Shown here: piece after piece, positions 1 through 8,031 of the stretch
How positions within the stretch are numbered: position 1 is the first letter of the stretch
Layout: each line of letters opens with the position of its first letter
Source: Candidatus Competibacteraceae bacterium
GTDB taxonomy: Bacteria > Pseudomonadota > Gammaproteobacteria > Competibacterales > Competibacteraceae
Reading direction: 5' to 3'
Assembly (NCBI GenBank): GCA_012032855.1
Contig: JAAUQA010000068.1
Span: 1-10,596 of the forward strand
DNA: 10,596 bases
Notes under the pieces: generated by a model
The model's database searches: none
Told to the model about the DNA's origin: nothing
What the model saw: only the letters and a program-made list of their open reading frames with translations
Made by a program: the position numbers and the translations under genes

Positions 1-574
1 TGCCAGATCGACTTTGGCGTATACCTCATCCAGCATCAGTTTGGCAGTTGATGCTCGGTAATTCCAAGCTGTTCGGCAAACCGGTCACTTCGGTCAACAA
101 CCAGCCTGCGGAAGTCTGTCGGGTGTAATGTTCTATTCGTGCTTCATGTTGGGTGATCAGCAGATATTCGCGTAGGCTGTCGAGGGTACGATAAGCTTTA
201 TATTTGCCGCCTCGGTCATAAGCTTCCGTCTACTCAGAGAGCACCTCAATGATTAAGGTAGAGTTGAGCAGCGTGTCAACGTGCTCATCCTCGAACCGAG
301 GAGGATCGCAAACCACTAGATGTCAGGATAAACATAATCGCCGGCGGGACTGATTTTGACCCGCATGTCGTTGTTGTAGATTTCGCAGGGACGGCCTTTC
401 AATTGGCTGTGCAGAGCGGCAAACACATTACCATTAATCAGATTATGCGCTCGACTGGCCACGGTCATGGCGAATATTTCACCGTCTAATAATTGGTGAC
501 GGGTATCGGCAGCGCGCTCCATAGCCAAATAGTCTTCAGCGCTGAGTGGGGGGTTTTTCGGCGAGCGAAGTCAT
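1..574 (-). pseudogene. Decayed Uma2-family (DUF820) PD-(D/E)xK nuclease-like gene, runs off left edge
   Basis: The remnant can be followed through three frame changes. The start is ATG at 574 behind AGGAAGG, opening MTSLAEKPP; after a shift the text continues LSAEDYLAMERAADTRHQ, DGEIFAMTVASRAHNLI, then YPDI and a stop at 316-318. In the next frame LVVCDPPRF, LIIEVLSE, TEAYDRGGKYKAYR and LREYLLI follow, all typical of Uma2 proteins, with the presumed metal-site residues D (YPD), E (IEVLS) and K (GGKYKAY) still readable. Lesions: one extra base in the G6 run at 548-553; one base lost near 316-320; a nonsense codon at 230-232 where the family has Ser; one extra base in the T3 run at 40-42, after which LMLDEVYAKVDL runs to the edge. 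Uma2 proteins are Rossmann-free PD-(D/E)xK folds of poorly known function, common in multicopy. The nonsense codon plus three indels in under 600 bp make this a probable true pseudogene. It lies 10 bp behind the SDR stop. Confidence 0.85.
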
Positions 575-584
575 GATGACCTTC

Positions 585-1391
585 CTATAAATAAGGCTGC
601 AGTAAGTCCGCCGAGGCCTGCCAAAACGTCTCGGCTAGACTGGTGTCACGGGCAGTGGAAGATGGCGTGGCGGGATGGCTGTCAATAAAATACTGACCGG
701 TCATCGTACCGATTTCTTCGGCGGTGGCCAAGTAAACCGAAGTCCGCGCTCCTTCAGCGATACTAGCCCCTCCGATGCCGAATCCACTGTGTAGCAGTTT
801 GGTGCTGATTACACCCGGATGCAGGCAATTGGCAGTAATAGCGCTTCCGCTCAGTCGTTGAGCGAGCGCTACCGTAAACAGAATATTCGCTAGTTTGGAT
901 GTGCAGTACGCGTCGTAGCCGCTAAAGTTTCGTTTAAAGGTCAAATCGTCAAGATCCAGCCGTCCCCCCTGATGGGCGATGGAACTGACCGTGATAATGC
1001 GTCCTTGAGTAGCGGCTTTGATCGTATTCAGCAGCGCATGAGTAAGTAAAAATGGCGCAAAGTGGTTGATCGCCATAGTCAGTTCGAGGCCGTCCCGAGT
1101 AATCCGTCGCTCATGTTCGAACACGCCGGCGTTGTTAAGGAGCACATCCAGTACCGGCGCCTTTTCTTTGACTTGCTCAGCCAACCGCAACACTTGGCTC
1201 ATTTCGGACAAGTCGCCGACCACGGGTTCAGCAGCCAGATCGGCGTTTTGCTCACGCAATTGGTTAATGGTTCGCTGAATCTTCTCAGGAGTACGTCCGT
1301 GTAACAGCAATCGATGGCCTTGTGCGCCCAGTTGGCGGGAAGTTTCCAGACCGATTCCGTCAGTTGCGCCGGTGATAAGAATAGTTTTCAT
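585..1391 (-). CDS. Short-chain dehydrogenase/reductase (classical SDR, retinol-dehydrogenase-like)
   Basis: This is an intact 268-aa NAD(P)-dependent oxidoreductase with a Rossmann fold. The nucleotide-binding motif TGATDGIG is at residues 7-14, the Asp-Leu pair that contacts adenine at 60-61, NNAG at 86-89, the catalytic Asn at 110 (INHF), Ser at 136/137 (TVSS) and the YCTSK Tyr/Lys pair at 162 and 166, followed by HPG at 191-193. All four catalytic positions are therefore present. Arg33 after the second strand (HGRTPEK) suggests a preference for NADPH. The length and the motif set match bacterial proteins annotated as retinol dehydrogenase or WW-domain-oxidoreductase-like; the true substrate cannot be told from sequence. 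The ATG at 1391 begins directly at the fold (MKTILITG), so no other start fits. No strong Shine-Dalgarno is seen. It lies 43 bp after the GT39 gene on the same strand and may be read from the same transcript. Confidence 0.93.
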   Translation of the reverse strand: MKTILITGATDGIGLETSRQLGAQGHRLLLHGRTPEKIQRTINQLREQNADLAAEPVVGDLSEMSQVLRLAEQVKEKAPVLDVLLNNAGVFEHERRITRDGLELTMAINHFAPFLLTHALLNTIKAATQGRIITVSSIAHQGGRLDLDDLTFKRNFSGYDAYCTSKLANILFTVALAQRLSGSAITANCLHPGVISTKLLHSGFGIGGASIAEGARTSVYLATAEEIGTMTGQYFIDSHPATPSSTARDTSLAETFWQASADLLQPYL

Positions 1392-1434
1392 GATTGCTGC
1401 GGCCTTTGGATAACGTTAACACGTGACAGTAGAA

Positions 1435-3191
1435 TTAACGGGCAGCCGGTTTACAGGGACCATAAACGGCATGACCGGGGTTTTCTATAATCAATGGCAG
1501 TGAGGCTGCTAAAGCCTCGCGTTTTTCCACCTTTTCAGCCTCAACCAGGAATACCGCCGGTTCGGCACATTGCGTTAGCACCTGTTGCCACCAGTGCTCG
1601 GGGTACAAAGTGGGATGCGGCGCGTTTTGCAGCTTTTCCGCATACTGGTGGATATATTCGCTCGGTATTTCAGGGACTTTTTTTGTAGTGGCCAAAATGA
1701 TTGGCTTTTCAAGGTAATAGGGCAGCGATGGAGCGTAGGCTTCTACCCCGATTATTTGGGTGACTCCGGGTGCCGATTTTTCAATGGCTCGGGCCAACGA
1801 ACGCGCAGAACGGTACTCGCCTAATTCGGCAAGAATGCCCTGAACGCCTAATATCGCTGCAATGGGCAGCATCGCCAAACCGGCAGTAGCGCGTCTCGGT
1901 GACGATGCGCCAAATAACGCCATCCCGCCCGCTGCGATAAGGGCAACACCCATTGCCGGACCTTGCGTATACAACGCCTGAGCAATACGCGAGACGTAGA
2001 TATGGGGCGCAAACGCTCCGCTACCGAAGAGTAGAATTACCCCCAACAGAAAGCCGATCCCGGCTGCGATCCAGGCGCCATAGCGGAGTAATCGGGGCTT
2101 GACATGCACCAACCGCGCACATAACAGTGCAACCGCCGGTAGGACCGGCAGGATATAACCCGGACGCTTAGATGCGGAAAGGGTGAAAAACAACAGCGGC
2201 ACGAGTATCCATAACAGCAGAAAAACCTCGGTGCGGGCCGTTGTCAGGCGTTCACGCCAAAACCCGATGAGCTGCCGCGCACCCAAGAATAATACGTTTA
2301 TCCAGGGCAGGGAACCGGTAATCAGAAACGCAGCCATGGAGTAAAACGAACCGGTACGATTATCGGTGAATAAACGCTCGTAGGTCTCTCGTACCAAGGC
2401 ATAGTGGGGAAATTCAGGGTGCCGCAAGGTAACGGCGAGAAACCAGGGACCGACGACCAGAATGAATACGGCGATCCCAGCAGGATGAAATAGTCGACGC
2501 ACCCGCTCCCGTCTGACCACAGCATCGGTAACGCTAACCAACAGAGGTAGCGCCAAACCCACCGGACCTTTGGTAAGTACCGCAAAACCGGCCGCCGCCC
2601 AGCCCAGAATCAGCCACAATAATCGCCTACGCTCCCAACTGAGATGCAGAGTAATGCAGGCGGCACTGACCCAAAACATCAGCGTCGCATCGAAGATCAC
2701 TACCCGTGAAAACACTTGCACTAGCGGACAAGTCATCAGAATCAGCCCGGCTAATAGCGCGGTAGAGCGGTTGAAACGCACGTAGCCGAACGCCATCACC
2801 AGCAAAATTGTCGCTAGGGTGAACACCAAAGAAGGTAACCGCGCCGCGAACTCAGTAGCTCCCAACATTTCGATGGCAGCGGCGGCGGCGGCGAAAAAAA
2901 CACGGGTTTATCGAGATAAGGCAAACCGTTAAGGTGGGGCACGATATAGTCGCCGGACGCCGCCATTTCTCGCGCGATGCTCGCGTTACGGCCCTCGTTC
3001 GGGTCGATCAAGGCAATCGAGTCGCTGCCTTGATAGAGCGCTAACAACGCCACAGCCCATAGCAATGTCCAGAAAAAGGCGGTTAGATAACGCTGGCTTT
3101 GCTCATGACCTGAAGGTTGTGCGTGATGCGTTGCCGGATAAGTCGAGCGGGACCAGGACAAATCAGTGATCTCCAGCTGGGTGGCCGGCAC
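1435..3191 (-). CDS. GT39/ArnT-like polyprenyl-phosphate-sugar glycosyltransferase, frameshifted
   Basis: This is a polytopic inner-membrane GT-C glycosyltransferase, related to ArnT and protein mannosyltransferases, which transfer a sugar from a polyprenyl phosphate carrier at the periplasmic face. The N-terminal part (3191 to about 2900) has a first membrane helix near residues 35-53, then [14 protein letters not shown] with the acidic residues D63 and E66 typical of the GT-C catalytic loop, and LPYLDKP. The remainder, in another frame, holds [24 protein letters not shown] and about ten more hydrophobic segments, ending in a soluble tail. The frames join at the A7 run 2894-2900 (T7 in the gene): one added T gives an unbroken [19 protein letters not shown] and a 585-aa protein, normal for the family. 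The start is GTG at 3191 with a weak AAGAGAG upstream; the first 30 residues look non-conserved, so the start is uncertain. The natural acceptor (lipid A, core or protein) is not evident. Whether the gene is truly broken or an assembly error is open. Confidence 0.85.
2894..2900 (-). other. T7-run frameshift site in the GT39 gene
   Basis: Seven consecutive A on the plus strand (T in the gene) mark the exact place where the protein similarity jumps from one frame to the other. An eighth T restores frame. The codons are GTG TTT TTT TCG as read, against GTG TTT TTT TTC GCC when repaired. A homopolymer length error, a real one-base deletion or slippage are all possible. Confidence 0.8.
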
Positions 3192-3249
3192 AACACTCTC
3201 TTGGTGCAGTTCGTTTAAAGAGGCGTTTGCCGTCGGACTTTAGTGGCCA

Positions 3250-3255
3250 ATTATA
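3250..3255 (-). promoter_or_regulatory. Probable sigma-70 -10 box for the GT39 gene
   Basis: Read on the minus strand this is a perfect TATAAT, about 59 bp before the GTG start at 3191, so the leader would be roughly 50 nt. The best -35 candidate is TTGGGA (plus 3271-3276), which leaves a short 15-bp spacer. Prediction from sequence only. Confidence 0.45.
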
Positions 3256-3311
3256 CATGCCGATTAGCATTCCCAACCGTTGTGATAAGCTTCCGAGGCA
3301 ATCAAGCCGCG

Positions 3312-3317
3312 TATAAT
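3312..3317 (+). promoter_or_regulatory. Probable sigma-70 -10 box for the O-antigen ligase gene
   Basis: A perfect TATAAT lies 84 bp before the ATG at 3401, which would give a leader of about 77 nt. The sequence at the expected -35 position (around 3289-3295, GCTTCCG) is a poor match to TTGACA, so an activator may be needed. With the minus-strand box at 3250-3255 it forms a divergent promoter region between two envelope-glycan genes. Confidence 0.45.
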
Positions 3318-3400
3318 CGTGTTCTTGCGAACTAGTACTGCCTTATTCTGATCACTAAACTGTGTTATATCAATGAGATGTTAACTACTCTCTGTTGTCT

Positions 3401-4753
3401 ATGAGCGCGTTTGCTTTCTACCAACCGGCTAACACACCGATCTGGCAAGAGCGCGTCGGTGTTTTTGCTTTGTATGTATTCGCACTTTTTGCTTATTTGG
3501 GCAATGCCGGCGCTTATCTTGGACTTGGGTTGCTATTTATTGCTACTGCTGCGGACTGGCGGCGGTTTTTAACCGTGTTCCGGCACGATGGGTTGGCCCT
3601 TGCATTGCTATGGGCAGCGGCAGCCGTTTTGATCAGCCTAGTATTGGCATTATTGGATCGGCCCGAACAGTTGGACAGCCAACTTGATGCGGCTTCCGAT
3701 TTTTTCTGGCTTTGGCTGTTTTTGTGCGTGGCATGGTGGTTGCGGGGCAACCAAGACCGGATACTTATCCTGTTAGCGCTAACCCTAGTCGGATTCGTGC
3801 TGGGGTGCGCACGGGCTTTCGATGAATCGCAACTCGCAGCGCTAATCAATCATGACCGCGTCAGTTTCAAATGGTCCGCTACCGCATTCGGTCAATACAC
3901 GGCAGCCGCCCTGCTCGGCCTACTCGTGATGATGCCGAGACTATGCCATTTTATTCACGGCAGACGCGGATATTGGTTAGGCATGATCGGGCTGACTTGT
4001 TTGGCCTTGCTGTTATTGCAGGGACTGATTGTTTCCCAAACACGCAGTGCTTGGTTGGCATTGCTGATCATTGGAATAGGGCTAGCCTTTTCCATTAAAT
4101 ATCGCAGACCCGATTGGACCAAAAGTCGAGTAGTGCGTTTATATGCGGGAACAGTCGTGGCGCTGATTGCAATCTTGCTGGCGTTTAACAGCTGGACGTT
4201 GGTTGAACGATTCAGTTTCACCAACGATGATAGTTTTATGAGCCATGTTTGGTCAGGTAACATCGACTCTATTGACGATTTCGCCATCCGCGAACGAGCT
4301 ACCATCATGTTGGTCGGTAGTGAAGCCTGGCTACAAAAACCTTGGTTTGGTTGGGGCCTAGGCGCCGGACCGCATATTCTGGCAAAGCAACAGGCCCGAT
4401 TCGCACCGGACACGGACTATCAAGATTTTCACAATATCGGCCTGGAATTGTTGGTCGGGTTAGGTGTATTTGGCACGGTGCCGTTTTTGCTGTTGTTTGG
4501 GGTGCTTGTTTACCGGCTGCGGCAGTCCGCGCTTAACGGTTGCTTGGATCGAGATGTGTATATGCTGTTATTGTCGTTGATGGCGCTCAATATTCTTTGT
4601 CAACTCACCGACTCCCGTTTGTTCAGTACCCACGGGCGGTTTTATTGGTTATTAATCGCCGGAGCGACTTATACTTGCTATCTTGCCCGTGCTGATAGCA
4701 GCTACTCCGGTGCGCACTCGCCAAGTGATCCCAATTCAAATGTCCGCAAATAA
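3401..4753 (+). CDS. O-antigen ligase/polymerase family membrane protein (Wzy_C, WaaL-like)
   Basis: This intact 450-aa protein has about ten to twelve hydrophobic segments and belongs to the O-antigen ligase/Wzy_C superfamily. WaaL-type enzymes join undecaprenyl-linked polysaccharide to lipid A-core at the periplasmic side. Family marks are SQTRSAWLALL (Arg215, the conserved Arg of the Wzy_C helix), a soluble loop from about 265 to 340, KPWFGWGLGAGPH at 313-325, and DFHNIGLELLVGLGVFG with His344, the conserved periplasmic-loop histidine important in WaaL. The start is taken as ATG at 3401; a TTG two codons upstream (3395) is in frame but less likely. There is no clear Shine-Dalgarno. Family members also include Wzy polymerases and protein O-oligosaccharyltransferases, so the exact role is inferred from the neighbouring glycosyltransferase genes. 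Its 3' end overlaps the repaired end of the convergent GT4 gene by about 52 bp, with no terminator between them. Confidence 0.88.
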   Translation: MSAFAFYQPANTPIWQERVGVFALYVFALFAYLGNAGAYLGLGLLFIATAADWRRFLTVFRHDGLALALLWAAAAVLISLVLALLDRPEQLDSQLDAASDFFWLWLFLCVAWWLRGNQDRILILLALTLVGFVLGCARAFDESQLAALINHDRVSFKWSATAFGQYTAAALLGLLVMMPRLCHFIHGRRGYWLGMIGLTCLALLLLQGLIVSQTRSAWLALLIIGIGLAFSIKYRRPDWTKSRVVRLYAGTVVALIAILLAFNSWTLVERFSFTNDDSFMSHVWSGNIDSIDDFAIRERATIMLVGSEAWLQKPWFGWGLGAGPHILAKQQARFAPDTDYQDFHNIGLELLVGLGVFGTVPFLLLFGVLVYRLRQSALNGCLDRDVYMLLLSLMALNILCQLTDSRLFSTHGRFYWLLIAGATYTCYLARADSSYSGAHSPSDPNSNVRK

Positions 4754-5854
4754 GCCTCACAGCTGTTTTTCAAACTATAGCGTGAAGCCGCTTGGCGCAA
4801 GGTATCGGGTTGCGGTGGATTAGCCAAACAGTCGAGTATCGCATTACTCAGTGCTGCGGGGTCATCGACCGGTACCAGGGGCCCAATCCTGCCTCCTGCA
4901 GAATTTCTGCCGGACCACTAGGGCAATCCGTAGCAACGGCGGGTGTTCCGCACGCCAGCGCTTCTACTAGAACATTGCCGAATCCTTCCCAGCGCGACGA
5001 CAGCACAAAAACGGCGGACCGCGCCTAAAGGCCAATGGGTTTTCGACAAAACCCGGCAAATCCACTACCTCTGCAATGCCCAACCGGGCTGCTAAACTCG
5101 ACAACTGTACCCGCTGTCTGCCTTCGCCGAGAATGACAAGACGCGCTTCGCGCTGCTGATGGACTGTAGCGAAAGCCCGCAGCAGGAGAGAGAAATTCTT
5201 GATTCGGCCCAGTCGACCGACACCTAAAATAATTGGCGGGTGCGGCTCGGTGAACCAGGGATGATCAACCGGTTCCTTAGCCAACGTGGTTAGTTCCGGG
5301 GTCACCACCGGATTTGGCAATACATGCAAGTCCTGCCGGCGTTTGCCAAGAATCATCGCTAGATCAGCGGCAACGCCGGCGGACACACAGATCAGCGTAT
5401 CGCCTTGATTGAACACTTGGCGTAATCGCTGATATCGGATCCAGCGCCGCAGTAGTCCTTTGCGATGACCTGCTAACTGAGCAGTGTAGTTCACGCTGGC
5501 GCACAAACAAATGCGCGGCCGGGGTGTTAGACTTCGGGCTGTAATCGCCAGCTTGCAATCCTCGTCTTTGGCGGCCAATAAGATCTGTGGTTGTTGTTGC
5601 CGAAGATAGTCTGCCAGTGCTCGCGGAGAATCCGAATTACCGGCAACCGGCACATGGATTAATCTCACTTGCGGATCAAGATGTTTGAGAAACGGTGTGT
5701 TGCGCTCAGCAACCAATAGATCCGTGAAGATACCGCGCTCGACGAAGCCACGCGCCAAATTAACGAAACACCGTTCGACACCGCCATCTCCCCCGTGTTG
5801 GAGCAACAGTGCAATCCGCCGATGTTGCGCATCAACTGCCCGGTTAAAACTCAT
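4702..5854 (-). CDS. Family 4 glycosyltransferase, two frameshifts (last gene of the glycan operon)
   Basis: This is a GT-B fold, retaining nucleotide-sugar glycosyltransferase, presumably cytoplasmic. The N-terminal domain has [17 protein letters not shown] (residues 21-37), the usual acceptor-side glycine motif. The C-terminal domain has [18 protein letters not shown] (211-228), LVILGEG (239-245) and [12 protein letters not shown] (265-276). After a one-base loss at about 5025-5026, adding one T gives [19 protein letters not shown], with the catalytic E-x7-E at reconstructed residues 290 and 298, then [22 protein letters not shown] second one-base loss in the G4 run 4878-4881 (C in the gene) is repaired to [12 protein letters not shown], and the frame then runs open to TAG at 4702-4704. 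The repaired length is 384 aa, normal for GT4. As read, translation stops near 4967, just after the first shift, and loses the E-x7-E site. The ATG at 5854 lies 30 bp after the stop of the upstream GT4 gene. The sugar and linkage cannot be told. Confidence 0.85.
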
Positions 5855-5884
5855 CGTTATGACAAGCCTCGTGGAAACGAGAAG

Positions 5885-7017
5885 TTAACACGGATTCACC
5901 CACAACTGCCGATAACATTTCCGGTAGTGCTCCAAACTGAAATGTTGCCGCAAGTGTTGATACCCCATCTCGCCTAGCGCTTGTCGGGCGAATTCAGGCA
6001 TGCGATAGAAAGCCACCAGCTTGGCGGCTAAACCGGCTATATCCCCGGTACTGAACAATTCATCGGGATGCGGAATTATTTCCGGTACAGCGCCACTATC
6101 CGCCGCCAGGATCGGTAACCGATTGACCATCGCTTCGAGCAGCACCAAACCAAAGGGCTCGTTATGGGAGGGAAACACAAACACATCGAAAGCGGCCATA
6201 TACCGGGCTGCCTTAGGCAAAAAGCCGATCAGCTTGATCTTTTGTTCTAAACCTAGCCCCTTGATTTGAGCTGTCAGTTTCTCACGTAATTTGCCACGAC
6301 CGACAATAATCAGGCAGCTATTAGGCATCGACTCGTGAACGCGGGCGTAGGCGTCGATCAGTTCGTTATGCGCTTTATAGCGCACCAGACGCCCGGTTGC
6401 ACCGAACACGAAGGTAGTCGGATCGATCCCCAACGCTTGGCAGGCCACCTGTCGCTCCAGCTTTGGGCAGCCAGTTGTACGTGATCAATCGCATTGGGTA
6501 TGACGAGGCAACGTTCTGTGCTTAGTTCAGGCAGCCAACGCTGGATATTGCTGCGTAACGCGTTGGATACTGCAATGAATTTGCACTGAGGGTCCAGTTT
6601 GTTTAACACGAACTGGCGCCGTCTTCGGCCATAAATATCGTTGACGCTGAAATAGTTGTAATCGTGAACGACATAATACATTTGGCGGATGGGCCATAGT
6701 TTTTGCAGCGTGTTGACGGCTACTGCTGGTTTGTGATGATGGCAGATCGCGATGTCAAAAGGCTCGCGGCGACTCAACAACCAAAGCTTGAACGCGACTA
6801 TCCACCGTTGCCTATAACGTCTCCGGTGTCTCGCATCAAGAAAAACGACATCACCTTGGTAACGCTGAATTTCTTCCTGCGGTAATGAACCACGGATAAA
6901 CACCGTGGTGACTTGGAACTCATCTCCGGCGAAGGCTTGGCTGATTTCTCGGTGATAGTCGAATCCGCCATCTATGGCTGCGCGGGTGATTTGCAATATC
7001 TTGATAGGTCGTGTCAT
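5885..7017 (-). CDS. Family 4 glycosyltransferase, one frameshift
   Basis: This is a second GT-B, GT4-type retaining glycosyltransferase. The start is ATG at 7017 with GAGG five bases upstream, and opens MTRPIKILQITRAAIDGGFD, the usual first strand and glycine loop. VIPNAID (about 174-180) marks the inter-domain linker. The frame breaks in the T3 run 6462-6464 (A3 in the gene): one more A gives AAQKLERQVACQALGIDP and continuity with GATGRLVRYKAHNELIDAY, LIIVGRGKLREKL, IKLIGFLP, VFPSHNEPFGLVLLEAM and AADSGAVPEII. The catalytic E-x7-E is at about residues 287 and 295. The repaired length is 377 aa. As read, the first fragment (to 6358) lacks the nucleotide-sugar domain. It follows the GT8 gene by 54 bp and precedes the other GT4 by 30 bp, consistent with one operon making an LPS core or O-unit. 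Its specificity is unknown. Confidence 0.87.
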
Positions 7018-7071
7018 CGAACCTCGCCCGATCGTGATTGACCGGGTTACCTGCTTATACTCGGTTTGGAT

Positions 7072-8010
7072 TCAGCAAGAATTTGACGGGATGGCGAAAA
7101 AACTGCGCAGCCGCCGCCGTGTTTGCCGTTTGCGGAACCCGATAGGATCGAGCTCTTGCTCACGATCGAGCTTGGCTTGTTTCCGTTGTGCCATAGCCTC
7201 GAATAGTTTCTTGTGAATGACATAACCCGCTTGCTTGTCGTAATTGGCCAATGCCTTGGCGGAGAGCGTCTTGCTCCGGTGTTGGTCCGACAGCCCCAAT
7301 TCCAGCGCTAACGAAGGACGAACGTGCCCTTGGGCGATTTCATCCTTGATCAATTCGGGGCTTAGAGCGCCATTCTCCAGCATCAAATTGACCTCATCGA
7401 TCCATAACTGGCCCCACGGATGGGCGGGATAAACCCACGGTTGAGTCTTGATTTTGGTGAAGTGCAACAATCGGGTGTGTTCATTCACTTCGTCCAAACT
7501 ATTCCAACCGAGTGGCAACCGATCCTGCAAATCCCCGTCGGCCAGCAATGGGTGAATGGACATCAGTTGCTCATAATCATAATCGTTACCAAGCCTAGCG
7601 ATTATTTGCTCCGGGTACCAATCCAAAGCTTCGCAATCCATCAGCATAACGGCAGTGAGACGTCCTTTGCCCTGCGACGCCTCGCTCATTTTTTCGACCA
7701 GAATCTTGGCGCCATCAAACGGCGTGTTCCAGAGCTCGGCGATGTCCTTAAACACCAGCATGTCTGAATCCATGTATACGGCGCGTCCTTGGTAACCCAT
7801 CAACTTGGGAATAGCGAAGCGCCCATAGGAAAAATTCGTATAAGCCAGGAACCGGGTATCCGAAGGTTCTGGAGCGAGTGAGTTGTCGACGGTGCGCATC
7901 TCTACAGCAAGCGCGGTGTGTCGTTTGATGGAATATTCTAATACTTTGAAGGCGAGTAATTCGGTTTCGTGCGCGCCTACGAAAATTCTGACCGGCTGTT
8001 CTGTATTCAT
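7072..8010 (-). CDS. Glycosyltransferase family 8-like protein (GT-A, DxD)
   Basis: This is an intact 312-aa protein. Features of a GT-A, metal-dependent, retaining enzyme like GT8 are RIFVGAHETEL at the N-terminus (first strand), SYGRFAIPKLMGYQGRAVYMDSDMLVFKDI at about residues 61-90 with the metal-binding DSD at 81-83, GWNSLD near 168-173, and HFTKIKTQPW at 183-192, which corresponds to the second metal-ligand His of GT8. A region after about residue 205 is charged and ends in an Arg/Lys-rich tail (RKRQTRRRLRSFF), which might associate with the inner membrane face as other core glycosyltransferases do. GT8 members in LPS loci add glucose or galactose to the core; that is the most likely role, but the donor cannot be read from sequence. 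The ATG at 8010 begins 21 bp after the stop of the DUF115 gene; its Shine-Dalgarno is weak, so translation may be coupled. Confidence 0.85.
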   Translation of the reverse strand: MNTEQPVRIFVGAHETELLAFKVLEYSIKRHTALAVEMRTVDNSLAPEPSDTRFLAYTNFSYGRFAIPKLMGYQGRAVYMDSDMLVFKDIAELWNTPFDGAKILVEKMSEASQGKGRLTAVMLMDCEALDWYPEQIIARLGNDYDYEQLMSIHPLLADGDLQDRLPLGWNSLDEVNEHTRLLHFTKIKTQPWVYPAHPWGQLWIDEVNLMLENGALSPELIKDEIAQGHVRPSLALELGLSDQHRSKTLSAKALANYDKQAGYVIHKKLFEAMAQRKQAKLDREQELDPIGFRKRQTRRRLRSFFAIPSNSC

Positions 8011-8031
8011 TGGGGTAGATGATTATGATTG

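Noticed and set aside
3395..3400. TTG start two codons before the ligase ATG
   Set aside because: TTG is a rarer start and no better ribosome site serves it; the ATG at 3401 is preferred, though the difference is only two residues.
3514..3849. Minus-strand 111-codon frame inside the O-antigen ligase gene
   Set aside because: It lies wholly opposite a clearly coding membrane-protein frame and has a Ser/Arg/Asn-rich shadow composition without domains.
3955..4413. Minus-strand 152-codon frame inside the O-antigen ligase gene
   Set aside because: Despite its length it is an antisense shadow of the conserved ligase region (SQTRSAW to the WFGWGLG loop).
4754..4966. Apparent intergenic gap between the ligase and the GT4 gene
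   Set aside because: It is the frameshifted 3' part of the GT4 gene, with readable [12 protein letters not shown] and [11 protein letters not shown] text, not an intergenic region.
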